Below are positions 23,149 to 34,918 of a stretch of 64,000 bases of DNA, in pieces (positions within the stretch are counted from its first letter, which is position 1; each line of letters starts with the position of its first letter). Position numbers and translations under genes: made by a program. Under the pieces are notes generated by a model. It was not told where the DNA came from. It saw only the letters and a list, made by a program, of their open reading frames with translations, and did no database searches. This stretch comes from Zarea fungicola (Eukaryota > Ascomycota > Sordariomycetes > Hypocreales > Cordycipitaceae): contig FWCC01000203.1 of the NCBI GenBank assembly GCA_900169235.1, positions 78,161 through 142,160 of the forward strand, in the 5' to 3' direction.

Positions 23149-24502
23149 ATGCGTAGCTTCTTGACCTTGCTTTCCCTCGCGTCGGCCACCGCGGCTGCGG
23201 GCACCGGCGTTCAGGCTTTTGATCCGAGCTCTCTAAGCCTGAGAGAGGTTGGTGCTCGAAACACCCTTGTAAGTATCCTTTTGAGCGTTCATAACTCAAG
23301 GACATTTTCTTTTTTCCCTTCTCCTTACCTTCTTGTTTTCTTTGGAATTTTATTCGAAAACTTACTCTTGAAAACTAGACTTGGCGTATTTGGCTGGAGC
23401 GTAATGGCAATCCCATCTCGTGGTGGCACGACATCCCCATCTACCCGCAGGGCAACACCTCCAACATCATCAACATGTATGTGGAGATTCCTCGCTGGAC
23501 AGACGGAAAGCTGGAGACAAAGCGTGACGAACCTTTGAGTAAGTCACGTCCCAATAGTAGTGGCGCTATGAGAGTAAATTCGGTGTTGACATGCTTTCTT
23601 GAAAGACCCCATCTTCCATGATGAGAAGAAGAAGAAGCCTCGCTATGTTTTTAGTGTGTGGCCACAGAAGACTTACCCTTTCAATTATGGCTCTATCCCC
23701 CAGACCTGGGAAGATTCCACTGTGGCCCATAACTTCACTGGCTTCGTCGGTGACAATGACCCGATGGACATTTTCGACATTAGCTCTCTGCCACCTGCAA
23801 CGGTTGGCCAGTTGAAGCAAGTCAAGATTCTTGGCGGACTCGCAATGATTGATGTAGGTTGCTGTATAACAGGTAGCAGCCAGAAAGACGATACTTACAA
23901 ACTGACAGGACAATACGACTGACTGGAAAGTCATCGCCATTGACATCAAGGATCCCATTGCTTCCAAGGTGAACAGTAAGCAGCGACAAAATTATTAGTA
24001 CGGGCATCCTACATTCCAAATGGCTAACGCGGCTCACTTTCTAGCCCTTGATGACTTGGAGAGCTTCCGCCCTGGAAGCAGAAAGAGTTTTTACGATTGG
24101 TTTGTTGTAAGTCAGAAAACCCCTTCCCTCGGTTCATTGGACCTGTTCTTATACAAGGCCACTCCACAGTATTACAAAGTGATCAAGGGCAATGGCAAGA
24201 ACGTCATCATTGGCAACAAGTTCCAGGACGCACCCACCATGATTTCACACATCCAAGAGAGTCACGAGTTTTGGCTCAAACTCATGCGCGGCCAGACCAA
24301 GAAGGAAAAGATCAACCGCGACCAGACGTCCAACCCCCGCTGGTGCAAGACGTACGTCGCCGCCCTCAATGCGACCTCAAAGTTTGGCATTCCCGCCAAG
24401 AGCAACATTCTGCCGCCTGCCGAGCGCCCTGCGCAGTATGACAACTGGTACTACCTGGATGCGGAGTTCAACATCGCCCCGGGCCAGACGATTAACGAGT
24501 AA
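23149..24502 (+). CDS. Secreted-type family I inorganic pyrophosphatase
   Basis: Six exons (23149-23268, 23379-23538, 23606-23853, 23909-23975, 24045-24106, 24170-24502) give 329 residues with consistent phases. The protein begins with a signal peptide, RSFLTLLSLASATAAA, ending near GVQA. The family I pyrophosphatase core follows: HDIPIY, NMYVEIPRWTDGKLE, the signature DNDPMDIFDIS with metal-binding Asp143, Asp145 and Asp148, GGLAMID then DWKVIAID, and YYKVIKGNGKN. The enzyme hydrolyses pyrophosphate to two phosphates with Mg2+. The usual fungal enzyme is cytosolic and lacks a leader, so this copy probably acts in the secretory route or outside the cell and could feed the adjacent Na+/phosphate symporter. 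The fifth intron has two possible acceptors; 24169 was chosen because it restores the conserved WFVYYKV block. The long C-terminal extension ends in APGQTINE. Confidence 0.9.
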
Positions 24503-24809
24503 ACGAGGGATAGCTTGGTATTGCATGATGCTCTGTACCATTCTCCTGTACTGAACTTGTCCGCTGCGAAAAAGGGTAAATGCTATGCAATTTTTATTTA
24601 ATCTATATTTTGAAAACTAATTAATTTTCATGAAGCATGCTAGTATGCAACATTGAATCCGCTGGAACTTGAACGTAAAGCCCACGCAAAGTCTATCCAT
24701 CTATGAATCTAGAATGCAGAACAGTAAAAGAAGAAACGACAACCCTCGCCATGTAAATGCATTTATGCGATATCCTTCAGTAAAATGAAATCAGTCGTTG
24801 AATTTTATT
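24503..24809. other. Convergent 3' region between pyrophosphatase and MFS genes
   Basis: This AT-rich gap of 307 bases lies between two converging genes. Nothing else is recognisable. Confidence 0.6.
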
Positions 24810-26480
24810 TTACAAGTTTTCGTACTTGACTGTTTCGTATTGGCTCAGTGCTCGAATGCGCGGGCCAAACTTGAACAGCACCCATGGAATTGGGAGAAGC
24901 GCCACCGTCACAAACGCAAACAGACTGACAGCCCAATCGACCCCCAGCTTATTGTACATTTGCACAATAAAGAGGGGAAACGCGCCGGCAAATGCATATC
25001 GCGCCAAACTATTGGCGCTTGCCGCACTCGCCACGACGCTGCCGTGGTATGTGTCTGCGTTGTACTGAATGGCGGAGACAAATATGCAGAGGTTGCCCCA
25101 TGCAAAGGGCACGAGGGCGACCGCCGGACTCGCCCAGGAAACGGAAGTCTTAGCTGTCCACGCGTACCAAAAAAGACCAATGGGTACGCCGAAGCTGCCA
25201 AACATGGCAGGATACAGACGATGCTCAGGTGGTACCTTGCCGGGCGGGAACTTGTTTATCTGTCTGCGGTAGAGTATCCTATCGCAAAGCAGTATCGTGG
25301 CGAGGCCGATGAAGCAGCCAATGGCGACGGACAGAAACACGAGTCCGGCTTGTTCGACAGTGAAGTGGTATACGCCAACAAATGTGTAGCTGAGACCAGC
25401 AAAGAGACTAAAGAGGACGCCAAAGACCACGGATACATAGAGGGCGAGGAACCCAGTAATCGGCTCGGTGAGAAGCATGTGGACGGGTCGCACGAGGCCA
25501 GTTTGGAGAAATACTCTGATGCGCTTGCCTAGCGGCGGCATAGGAGCGACGTCTTCGCCGCGCTCAACGGCAATTTTTCTCTTGATGATTGAATGATAAG
25601 ACTCGCGAGTCGTCAGTGTGAAGAGGAGTGTGAAGGCGGCGAAGAAGAGTAAAATGTATTGCGTCCAGCGCCAGTCTTTACGGCTAACGGCGTAGGCTCC
25701 GAGCACAGGCCTGTATAGATGAAGAAAGGGAAGAAGTCAGCAAATGAGCAATGAAAGAGTGTGTCAAGATGCTCAAAAACTCACGCTAATCCTGGTCCCA
25801 AAAACGGCATCAATACAAAAACGGCAATCATTGGCCCACGAGTCTTGGGTGAAAACGTTTCAACGATAGAGCCAGCGCCCATGGCCAGAGCTGGGGCCCA
25901 ACAGAAGGCAGCCATAAACCGAAAAAAACAGAGCGCGCCAAAATTGTGAGTCAGGCCTGCGCCGAGGGTGAACAAGGCGCCAAAGACACTGCTTCCCATG
26001 TAGACGGGCCGGCGACCAATCGTCTCTGAGAGAGGACCACCAAGGACAGGGCCGAACCCGAGCGCGAAGCAGTAAAGAGAGAGCGGGAGAATGGCGACGA
26101 CCGGAGAGACGTGAAATTCACCTCTGAGAGCTCGCGTTGCTGGGCTGATGATGGATGTACCGGCGGATCTATGCGGGAGCCAATGTTAGCTTTTCTGATT
26201 TTTGGTCGCGCGATTTGGTATGATCAAATACGTACGCAAGGAATGCAAATGATGACAACATGATAACCAAATGGACCTTCCTCCACCGTGGCCAGTTAAT
26301 GGGGTTTTGCTTATCCTCTTCCCACGAGACCACAGCCTCCTTGTTCGCGTGCCCTTCGCTACCATCAGACTGAGAAGCAGCAACTTGGTCGTCCTGTATA
26401 GGTTCCGGGGTTCTCAAAGTGCCCTTTTCGACCTCTGTAGCAAAGACTGCCGTCGACGGGTCGTGATCTATCGTCGACAT
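24810..26480 (-). CDS. MFS transporter, DHA1 (drug:H+ antiporter / polyamine-like) family
   Basis: The exons 26480-26236, 26168-25785 and 25710-24810 (509 residues) join in phase with canonical donors GTACGT and GTGAGT. The protein has a hydrophilic N-terminus of about 65 residues ending in NPINWPRWRK, the usual entry to helix 1 in this family, then twelve predicted membrane segments. The loop GPLSETIGRRPVY is MFS motif A. MAAFCWAPALAMGAGSI and the late ASANSLARYAFAGAFPLF are typical of fungal DHA1 exporters related to Tpo1 and Flu1. Such plasma-membrane proteins export drugs, polyamines or metabolites using the proton gradient; no substrate can be assigned. No biosynthetic genes adjoin it. 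An upstream in-frame ATG at 26537 exists; 26480 fits the family start better. Confidence 0.88.
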
Positions 26481-29034
26481 TGCTCTTGGTGCTGTGGTTG
26501 GCACGACCGTGCCAAGCCGGTGTGATTTATGAGTCAATCTGATTTCGATTTTTTTTCTCAGGCCAGAGTTAAATCAGGATCTGTCTGTTCCGGTTTCAAA
26601 AGAAAAAGTCGCAAATATGAGAATGTGCTTCAAGTGTTTCGCAGTAAGCGGTGCTTTCTTTGTTAAATCAGGTAATGTCAGATGGACCACTCGTTGTTTT
26701 CACTCGATTGGGAATACCTCGCAGAAAGTACTAAAATACTGGGGGATTAGATATAAAGGAAAATAGAAACCCCCAATTTGTCGAAGAAAGGGTTATGATT
26801 ATCTCAGCGTCATTAGTAACTTCCATCGCTAGCTTGGGTGACGAATGTTACCCAGCCCTGGCTACATCATTCCGCCTGTGCTTTATAATAAGTTATGGGA
26901 ACTGCGGCTCTACTATTTCTACTGGTTCTTTCCACTGGTCAATTCCGATGTGGAAAAGGTATTCATGGTGTGACAAAGCTGCTCCGTGCCCGCTTCGCCG
27001 TATCATTCTGGGCTCGCGAGATGAAATGCGGACTTTCGCGCTATTACGATTTCAAGATTACTGATCTTATTATGCCGCAGCTGGTGGGCACCCCACTCAA
27101 GCCGAGGTATACTCCATAATCATTTGGCAAATGCCCAATAACCGATGGCGATTCTCTTTATCATTACAGGGCGTTGTCGTTTTTTATTCCCGGATTTCAA
27201 AGCATTTTGCGTTGCCATCCCCATTGTCGCGATACTTGAGTCAGATGCCCCGCTAGAAGAGTTAATGGATGAGATGTCAGACGAAGCGGCCCGCACTTAA
27301 AGCGAGTAGCCCTCGTCAGCTATCTCGGTGCAGTCGATGGTTCCGACCTATAAGTAAGTATAACTGTAACCCCTGCTTTTTTCAGATCTTTCATCCCAAG
27401 TATTATCACAGGTTGTGTCGCACACTATGTACCAAGGTTTTAACCATGGGAATAAGACGATGGTGTTAGTGGGTGTCTCAGCAAGCCCGCCCGAAACAGC
27501 CTTTTGTCAGCGGATCGTCCGTCACTGGAGGGAGGACAAACTCGGTGTCTCCCGGCCTGGATATAGCGGATGACACGGCTAATGCGGAACGCTTGGTCAC
27601 TACTATTTAATGCTTCACGCCGTTTTCAACGGCTGGCCGGTATTTTTGAGAACCTGCTAGAGCTGATAGAGCTTTGCGAGTCAGATTTTATATCAGGCCG
27701 TATGGTACAGCGTGGTGAGGTGAACTGTACATACATTGTCAGATATGCCTGAGCAGGGAGCCATGCGGAACTACTACAATGCGCTTGAACAGATCTTATT
27801 GGCACAGACATATCTATCTTGGACGGTTTGGCGGTATGGAACTTTTGGATATCTTACATCACGACAAAATTAGCGTAACTCCTGTCCTCCGCCTTCAAAA
27901 AGATTCGGATTTGCTTGACGAGCAGGTGCAGAGTAGCTCTGAATGCAGCGACTGTTCGCCGGGTTAACCTATCACCAAAGCCGAACGTAATCTGGGAGCT
28001 GGTCGCAGTTACAGTCCGCGGAAGCGCTAGGCAGTTGTAACCCGTGTCATGCAATGGGTGAGCCAGGGTATGCATGTCGAGGATGCCACGACATCGGTTG
28101 CGGATGCCTTGCCGGCGGCATGTAAAGAAAACTGTTCCATTCTCTTCATTAAGCTGTACTATAAAACCGAAAAAGAAAAATACGGACGATAATTGAACAT
28201 GCGAATATATCGTTGGCTTGTGTTTCTCGGTCAATGGAGGCCAACAATTGTATTAGCATATGCTCATTGCTCTGGCAGCGTGGCATCACATGAGCGGGAG
28301 TAGTCAAATAATATGTAAGCCACAACTATGCATGTAACTTTTTAGTTTATTCCTTGTTCAAGTTTCGCTCTTCTGATTCCGTTTCTCCACTACATCATTG
28401 TCAAGTTGCGTCCTGGCACCGCCCGGCAGCTTGCGAGCGGCAATCCCGCCTCCGATCGCAGCGTGTAAGATTATAGTGCTATCGCCATCGCCAGCCACGA
28501 TCAGATCGGTTAGGAACGCCTGCTGCCAATTGTAGCGTATGAACCGAATACCTTTTTTTTTTTTTAAACCCCCCCCGGATGCTATTTTAATTCGCCGTAG
28601 TGTCCGATTCACAGCGAATAGTTGCCAGAGCGAGTAGAGTCGAGAAGCCCCTATGCGGCTGACAATATTGAAAGCTGGTGGATAAACGCTTTAGGGGTTT
28701 TCAATGCTTCACGAAAGAGTGAAAAGATTTCAGGTGCCAGGTATGTTTCATTTCCTATAAGATAGATGTAGTGATACATTTATTCCGACAATATATGCAC
28801 AAGTCAAGAACCTCAGAACCTCAGAGCCTCGAAATTTGTGGCGATGTGGCTCTCGTGCAAGCCTGCAAGAGGCGCAATTCTACATTCTGTGCGATCTTTG
28901 CTATTCAATCGTCTGCAATACTAAGCCTTTCTACATTAATGGAGAGACTAGAGGCGCTGTCAGCGTCGTGACAGAGTTGTACGTTGTCCGAAACAGTGAC
29001 TTTGTCTCCCATCGAACTCACATCTGAGACGCCA
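26481..29034. other. Gene-poor stretch with possible decayed coding traces
   Basis: No intact gene is recognised in 2.5 kb. Two minus-strand frames read somewhat like protein: 27854-28234 and 28358-28612, the latter containing GDGDSTIILHAAIGGGIAAR. Neither has a family I can name or a convincing exon partner. They may be relics. A T/C homopolymer lies at about 28552-28576. Confidence 0.35.
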
Positions 29035-29417
29035 CTAGACATAAGCGATGACGGGCTTGTTGGATTGTAGAATATAAGTGGCAAGCTCTGTGCTATTCTT
29101 CTTGCTCAAGTTTCTAACGGAGTGAACAACACCAGCTGGAATAAAGAAGACGTCTCCGCTTTTCAGAACGACCGGGCGCTGTCCATCAATAGTGTACTCA
29201 AGCACACCGTCGCGAACGTAAATGACCTCCTCGCCAGGATGGGTATGGCGGGGGAAGGAAGCCTCGCAGCCAAAGTGAACAAGACCTGAATAGTGTCGTG
29301 GTTTGGGATACTGATGTTATGCTGTGACAGGATCTCTCGTGAAACGCCTGGTATCACTGGTGACTCTGCAGCGGCGATGGCCGCCGCGAGGAGGGCTATG
29401 GTGGTGTCGAATCTCAT
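29035..29417 (-). pseudogene. Frameshifted secreted cupin-domain protein
   Basis: Reading from 29417, the frame gives a signal peptide (MRFDTTIALLAAAIAAAES) and the start of a small cupin. Around 29280 the frame must shift by one base to continue. The next frame then runs to a stop at 29035-29037 and carries the cupin core: FPRHTHPGEEVIYVRDGV (motif 1 with two His and a Glu as metal ligands), GDVFFIPAGVVHSV (motif 2 with the last His), and an end SNKPVIAYV. The gap is far too small for an intron, so either one base was lost in this strain or it is a sequencing error. Intact relatives are single-domain cupin proteins of about 120-130 residues of unknown function. The coding sequence otherwise looks undamaged, which points to a recent event or an error. 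Confidence 0.75.
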
Positions 29418-31122
29418 TTTGACGCGTTGATACCTAACTGTATCGATATTGGGGTTGAAGTGGCTCTGATAACAGCTTGATAGCCATTTGGAGCTTATAT
29501 ATAGCACAGAATCTGAAACTAACTCAAATCATTTGTTTCATTCATTGCATTGTACGTCATCTTGATTACACGCAACTTGGATTATGTACCCTCTTTCCAC
29601 TAACCAAAGTCCGACGGCACTGTACCACCGGCTCCCGCAGCCTTGTATCTTTGATCGGCAATTCTTTCATCACGCATGAAGTATTCGTCACTTTGGAATC
29701 TTTACCTTGTTGCGCTTTTCGGAAGCGGCCGAGAAACCCACGCATAGGCAGGCCATGACATTAGTTCATGTCCCGACTTACACACCTTCTGGACGGGACA
29801 GTAGGGATGATCAATGTACCAAGTAATTGATTTTTAGTTGTTATTAAGTAATTATATTATTATTGCTGTGAAGAGCCCGGCTCACAGTTACGAGACTCGG
29901 CAAGTGCAAGTGTTGAGCGCCGTCTCCCTCGACAACGGAGATGCCGCTTGTGATGCGATCTATGCGAATATTGTTCGCTCTTTAGTCACTGTACTAGCAT
30001 TGTAGGTAGCAACTCATTAAATGATACTACTGCTGCTTCGTCCAGGCTAGTCCGCTGCTTCACAATACTTTCCACAAATCCAATCCCGACTTGTACATAA
30101 GCGCTCAATGTAAGTGGTGGGAAAAGGGCTGAAAGTAAATGACGTATTGCGTAATTTGGTAGCCGAGTATTCTCCCACTCAAAGGGATACAATTTCTCCG
30201 TAATAAAGTTTTCGCATCTAGACAAATTATGTTCCCTTGCTTGTTTCGCCTATACGGCCCATTATTACGAGGAACCGGGTGCCCGCCGAACCTCATGTAA
30301 GATTTTAGCTACAACGGTCCAGAATACATATGTACTTCCACAGCCAGCCCAGCAAGACAAATGCTCCATTGTGAATTTCCCGTACATGTAGTAGATTTGT
30401 CCTTTGCCCCATGTTCAATGTAACATTGGGCTGTGTGGCGTCTTGGCCTGCGGAATTAAGTGGGGTGACGCGGACACCGCACCCGGAGTGCGATAAACTT
30501 TAACCTCCAGGTCCACCAGCCGGGGGCCAGCTTACATGCTCCGGTTCAATACTAGTTTTGACAAGTCGTGAGGGATCATCCTAGGAAAACGGTGTTGCGG
30601 CAAGCGAATCCCCCCTCCCCGCACGCAGCGCTGCAGTGGATTGACCTGGACACAGCGGGGACTTGACCTTGGAATCATGGATGCTGTACCCTGATGAGAC
30701 AGCGCAGATTGCGTTTGGCAGTGCGCCTCATGATCTACGCTGCGGAAATACAAGCGATGGCCAAGGCACTGCTGGATATGACCTCCACGAGGATATGAGA
30801 CCCACGCCTTACGTATGCTATTATTGTACTGGGCGGCGAACCCTTGTATGCTGAGCTCCGTTGCTTAGTACCGACTTTTTACAATCATTGGTTTGTGGTT
30901 GGGAGAATAATAAACTGTTACGGAGTGAGCCGGCTTAAAGTTGCAAGATTTACCGTCATCGACTAGAGAACGCACTGCTACTGCTGGAGATTTATCATGA
31001 CTAGTTGTACCTCATTGTTCTATTATAGTATTGCCAGATGCAAAATTGTGCAGCAGATAAAGTAAATGGCTATTTAGAGACGCAATTTAGCAATTGAGTA
31101 AAAATATCTTTGAAAGGCTTTG
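29418..31122. other. Gene-poor AT-rich stretch
   Basis: No gene is supported in 1.7 kb. A minus-strand frame at 29986-30225 ending in NELLPTMLVQ reads like protein for about 75 residues but has no recognisable family and no ATG of its own. It may be a gene relic. Confidence 0.35.
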
Positions 31123-32754
31123 TCAATGTCTGCTGCGTATCCAATCTGTTTGGGGCGAATTTTTTCCGTGACTCCCATGCTGCTCTTGCTGCTCAGATGC
31201 AATACTGCAAACGGCGCGATACAAGTTGGCGGCATGTAGAGGGAACTTGGTTAATTGCGTGGTCGCGTGGCATCCACCACAAGCCTCACAAAAGAACGTC
31301 GCACGATCGCTCAGTGCCGACACTATTTGCAGAATCGCCCGTAATCGAAGCGTTGTGAACGGTGCCAAGTTGATTTCCGGCAGTGCCGCCGCGAGCGCCA
31401 CGAATGCAGAATATATATACAGCAAAAACAAGAGCGTGGCCGGCTCCCGGTTGCTCACGGCCGTGTAGGAAGACGCCGCGTTTCGGTTAAACCATGAGAT
31501 AAAGGGAGCGATGAGCCGAAATTGCGCCCTGGCAGGGAGGGCCTTTTCGATCCCCTCATGCGCACGGATGAGAGCGTCGTGGAGCTGGCGTATGACGGCG
31601 GCTAGGTTTAAATCTTGACGAAAACAGCTGGCAACGGAGTTTAGTGATTCGATCCCCTCGGCTAGAAGGTTGCGGATGGCATCGTTGTACGAGAGCGGTG
31701 CTGGCATAGCGTGGTCGTCTTGAAGTTGAGAGGGGCATAATCTTGCACCCATTTTGTGGTGGCAATGTTGTGTCAACATGCGACTGAACAGCGACTGATT
31801 CATCCAGGGTTGCATATGGTTGACTGTCTAGAGGGAGTGTTAGAATCTTGAGCGCTGAGCGCCGCATGTTAGAGATAAACTTACAGATTCAATTCCGTCC
31901 ATGATTGCCATCAAGCTCTCACTGTTGTTCCAATGTCAGCAGATCGCATTGGGGAACGAGCGGTATGAAGAGAATCTACTCACTATTCATGCGCCAAAAA
32001 TGCACATCCCAGATATGAGGATAGAATTGCATCTGCATTGCTCTTCGAAAAAGATTGGGCTTCTTCGTCAATGCCACGGAGTGCTAGCGTGCGGTACCGG
32101 ATAGCATCACTCGAGGCCTCTCGAGCCTTTGTCACAACGCTGAGCCGCGCTGCGGCAGTCGCTGCCAGAGTGTGCGCAACGACTTCGAACCGAGTAGCCA
32201 GTTGAATCATTCTAAGAAATAATAATAACAGGGCCTCTTGTTAGCAAAAAACGAAAAAGAAAATCGACTTGCCATTCAAATTTCATGGACTTACTGCCCG
32301 ATTTCACCCCACAGGAGACACATATCGCTTGTCCCGGAAAGGCTCAAGATACTGTCAACGAGTGCAATTTGATAAATATATCGTAAATCAGCCATGGGGA
32401 TGTTATGCCAGCTTGGCGATGAAGCGAGAGTGAGATGCGGAAATGGCGGCTGTCCGGATTCTTGCCACTGCACACAAGACTGCTCGATTTTTTCTGGCCA
32501 CCATACCAAGCTGGTGTTGGCGGTAGCTACTGCATCCGGCTGTAAAGGATATAAGCAGTCAAGACCAAGTGCAACGCATTTCTTGCTGCATATTCTTTTT
32601 GTTAGAAAGGTGCCTTACATTTCAATTGCAGTGGGAAAGGGGATGTATACCATGTCGGCATCTGCTCATCGCATTTGACGCGGCGGCGTTTGCAGCTCTG
32701 GCATCCTAGCTTGGATTTTCTGTGACTTTGCCGTATAACTCGTCTCACGGTCAT
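31123..32754 (-). CDS. Zn2Cys6 (Gal4-type) transcription factor, Upc2-like layout
   Basis: Five exons (32754-32651, 32585-32295, 32211-31984, 31921-31885, 31827-31123) give 454 residues with all phases agreeing. The N-terminus holds a complete zinc cluster with Cys18, 21, 28, 35, 38 and 45 (GCQSCKRRRVKCDE, then PTCKKC). The first intron interrupts it between Thr34 and Cys35. The preceding HRKSKLG and the small size resemble the Upc2/sterol-uptake control group of fungal regulators, which lack a large middle homology region. The C-terminal half is helical and hydrophobic, with the block REPATLLFLLYIYSAFVALA seen in that group. The start is forced: the first ATG after an in-frame stop upstream. 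It is the outermost gene of a TF-GT34-esterase-TF neighbourhood. Its target genes are unknown; a duplicated motif in its own promoter could be a control site. Confidence 0.85.
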
Positions 32755-33274
32755 GGTCGGTTTGATCAGGTTTTGTAAGATGGTAAGAATCTTGATCCTG
32801 CTGTCGAAGCGATGATACTTCTATGACATCCGAATTTGATTGCATGGCTAGGCAGAAAACATATACAGTGATTTGGAGCTACTAATGGTCATAAGTTATC
32901 GAGAAAGGAGCGATTAGCCGAGACCAGGGTCTCAAGACATTGCCATAGGCTGGATTTACCGACGGCTGAGGGTCTCAAGACATCGTCATTTACTGGAGTT
33001 CGTTTGTGGCTGTGTTATGGCCGGGTTTATTGGCTTTCTTATTACGCCTTTAAGCCTAGTCTGGGCACTGATCTTAACGCTAACAATGCTGCAACAACGG
33101 CCATGAACGGGCTGGTGGCGATCACCAACAGGGCTTAGTTCTCATGCATCCCGAGTCATGTACTCGGCGCTACGACGATCCAAGGACAGCCAGTAGTGAG
33201 ACCGAACTTACTCAGCAGGATGACAATTCTAATGATTTTTTAAACTTATGAGACGAAAAATACTCTCTAGTGGC
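32755..33274. other. Promoter of the zinc-cluster gene, containing repeats
   Basis: This 520-base gap lies between the zinc-cluster gene and the upstream GT34-like gene. Its main feature is a repeated GGGTCTCAAGACAT motif listed separately. A 29-codon hydrophobic frame at 33017-33106 (+) is too short to support. Confidence 0.5.
32927..32989. repeat. Two direct copies of GGGTCTCAAGACATYGYCAT
   Basis: The copies are 32927-32946 and 32970-32989. They match at 18 of 20 positions, and the repeat period is 43 bases. The first copy also overlaps a GAGACC/GGTCTC inverted repeat at 32920-32933. They lie about 170-235 bases upstream of the zinc-cluster gene start, a plausible place for a regulator-binding site. 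Confidence 0.6.
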
Positions 33275-34505
33275 TCATTTCCCTAAATTCGCTTCTGTCA
33301 CATAAAAGTTTCCCATAGTTGCGACAAATTCCTTGTGAAAGTATTCTAGGTATGGTCCCGGCATTTGAGTGCCCGCAAAGAACTTGAGGAAGCCATTTTT
33401 GCCAGTCCACACATGCTGTATAAACATACCATCGCAACCTACATGCGCTTCTGCATACCCATTTGCTTCGTCGCAGGGAAGCTCCTTGATGTCGTCGGCG
33501 TAGTCATAGCGCACAAAGGTGCCAAACCCTCCTTGGTCCGTCGGCCGTCCAGGATCATTTGTACGGAATTTGGTGCATTCAGGGTATCGTCCGCCGTCAT
33601 TGGGACAGTCTTCCCAGGCGTTCAGTATTTCAAATGTTCTGTTGTTATGCTGTGCGACAAGAAAGCCGGTGTTGAGATACTCGTTCCCAAACTCGTCCTC
33701 GTTTGCCTCGTGAGCGGGGTCCAAGGCCAGAGCCAGCGAGTTGGAGGCAGGGTTAATATGCCAGTAATTCATGAGCCACTCGAACGGTAATTCCAGATGA
33801 CGGAAAAGAGCATCCGAGTCAATGTATATACAGACTTGATGATGTTGTAGGATCTTTGAAATAATTGACGGCTTCTTCCAAGATGCCCGGCGGTCCGTGA
33901 ACGAATCAACTGCAATATAATAGTACTTGTATCCGTGCATTTTGCCTAGAGCCATTGTCAGCAAGCTCGGACTCGTTAATCACATGAGATATCACACTTA
34001 CTGTAAAGAAAATGATTAAGAATACCCAAAGAGAGTCCGTGGACAGAGTCCGGGTTGTGCCATGTCATTATGTGCGGGCCAAAGATTTGACCAGATTCAT
34101 TGAATGGGCGGTCGTCCAAGTCGATGATACATAGATCCCGACCAAGTGCGGCGTTCCATGAGAGTTCTTCGGGCAGGAAAAAGTCCATAGATCCATACGG
34201 GGAATATTTGAGTGTATTAGGTACGGGTGAGGGACTTTGCAGTTGTTCAAAGTAGAAATTGATCCATGGCTTCGTCGATCTGGTCGCAGTGTCGAAGGAG
34301 AGCTGCCGTACCATTGCCCCACGACTGGATACACTGTTAGCGGTTTTTTTGGTAACAGTATATAAAGAGATACATGCTTGTAGGGCGGACTCTGGTCGAA
34401 GTAAGCCAGTTTATAATAAATGGATATGAACGCTATGAACGACAATAGCGTGGCTGCGGTTGTGCATGAATGATATCGCAGCGGATAACCGCGAGCTCCA
34501 AACAT
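33275..34505 (-). CDS. GT34-like (GMA12/MNN10-type) glycosyltransferase, type II membrane protein
   Basis: The exons 34505-34374, 34302-34002 and 33945-33275 give 367 residues. Exon 1 encodes a short cytosolic tail and one membrane anchor (AATLLSFIAFISIYY), the Golgi type II layout. The catalytic part has HGYKYYYIAVDSF, WKKPSIISKIL, the metal and sugar-nucleotide DxD in CIYIDSDALF, LPFEWLMNYW, a YLNTGFLVAQ block and PTDQGGFGTFVRYDY. These fit fungal galactosyl/mannosyltransferases of the GMA12/MNN10 type, which extend glycans in the Golgi lumen. The second intron (56 bases) has a CTGAC branch. The first is less certain: a 71-base intron with GTATCT donor and GGCAG acceptor is the only join that keeps the anchor in phase. 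Without it the gene would start at 34314 with no anchor. It lies on the same strand as the esterase upstream. Confidence 0.82.
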
Positions 34506-34918
34506 TTTAACAGTGGATTTAGTTTAATGCGAAGAAAAGCTTTTGATTCCAAAAAAAATTGTCACAGTAGTAATTGGTGAATCAGAAAAAACGTTGCTAT
34601 TGTTGACGATACACATGTGCAAAAGGAGAGCCTAAAGCAAACAAGGCCGCTGCAGACCGAGGCACGCAATTTGAGAAGGAGGAAGCGAGACTTCCCACGG
34701 CAACAGTGCAGTTAGACTAGTAGGTCTGCACCTGGTGAAAATACGTACTGGGTCAAAAGTCTCCGTCTAAATTGTCTTCTAGTATTGCCGCAAAAAAAGA
34801 TGAGTAGCCATGACGCCGCCAGCGAAAAGGAACCTGCAACTTCTCGCAACTTGGAAGCAGGTTTCACCAAAAATATCAGCATAGAATTATTTTACATATT
34901 GAACCGCTAGTATATTGA
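34506..34918. other. Intergenic gap between glycosyltransferase and esterase genes
   Basis: About 410 bases contain the glycosyltransferase promoter and the esterase 3' end. No gene or repeat was seen. Confidence 0.5.

Noticed and set aside
33017..33106. 29-codon hydrophobic open frame on the plus strand
   Set aside because: It could be a relic of a membrane helix but is too short to separate from chance.
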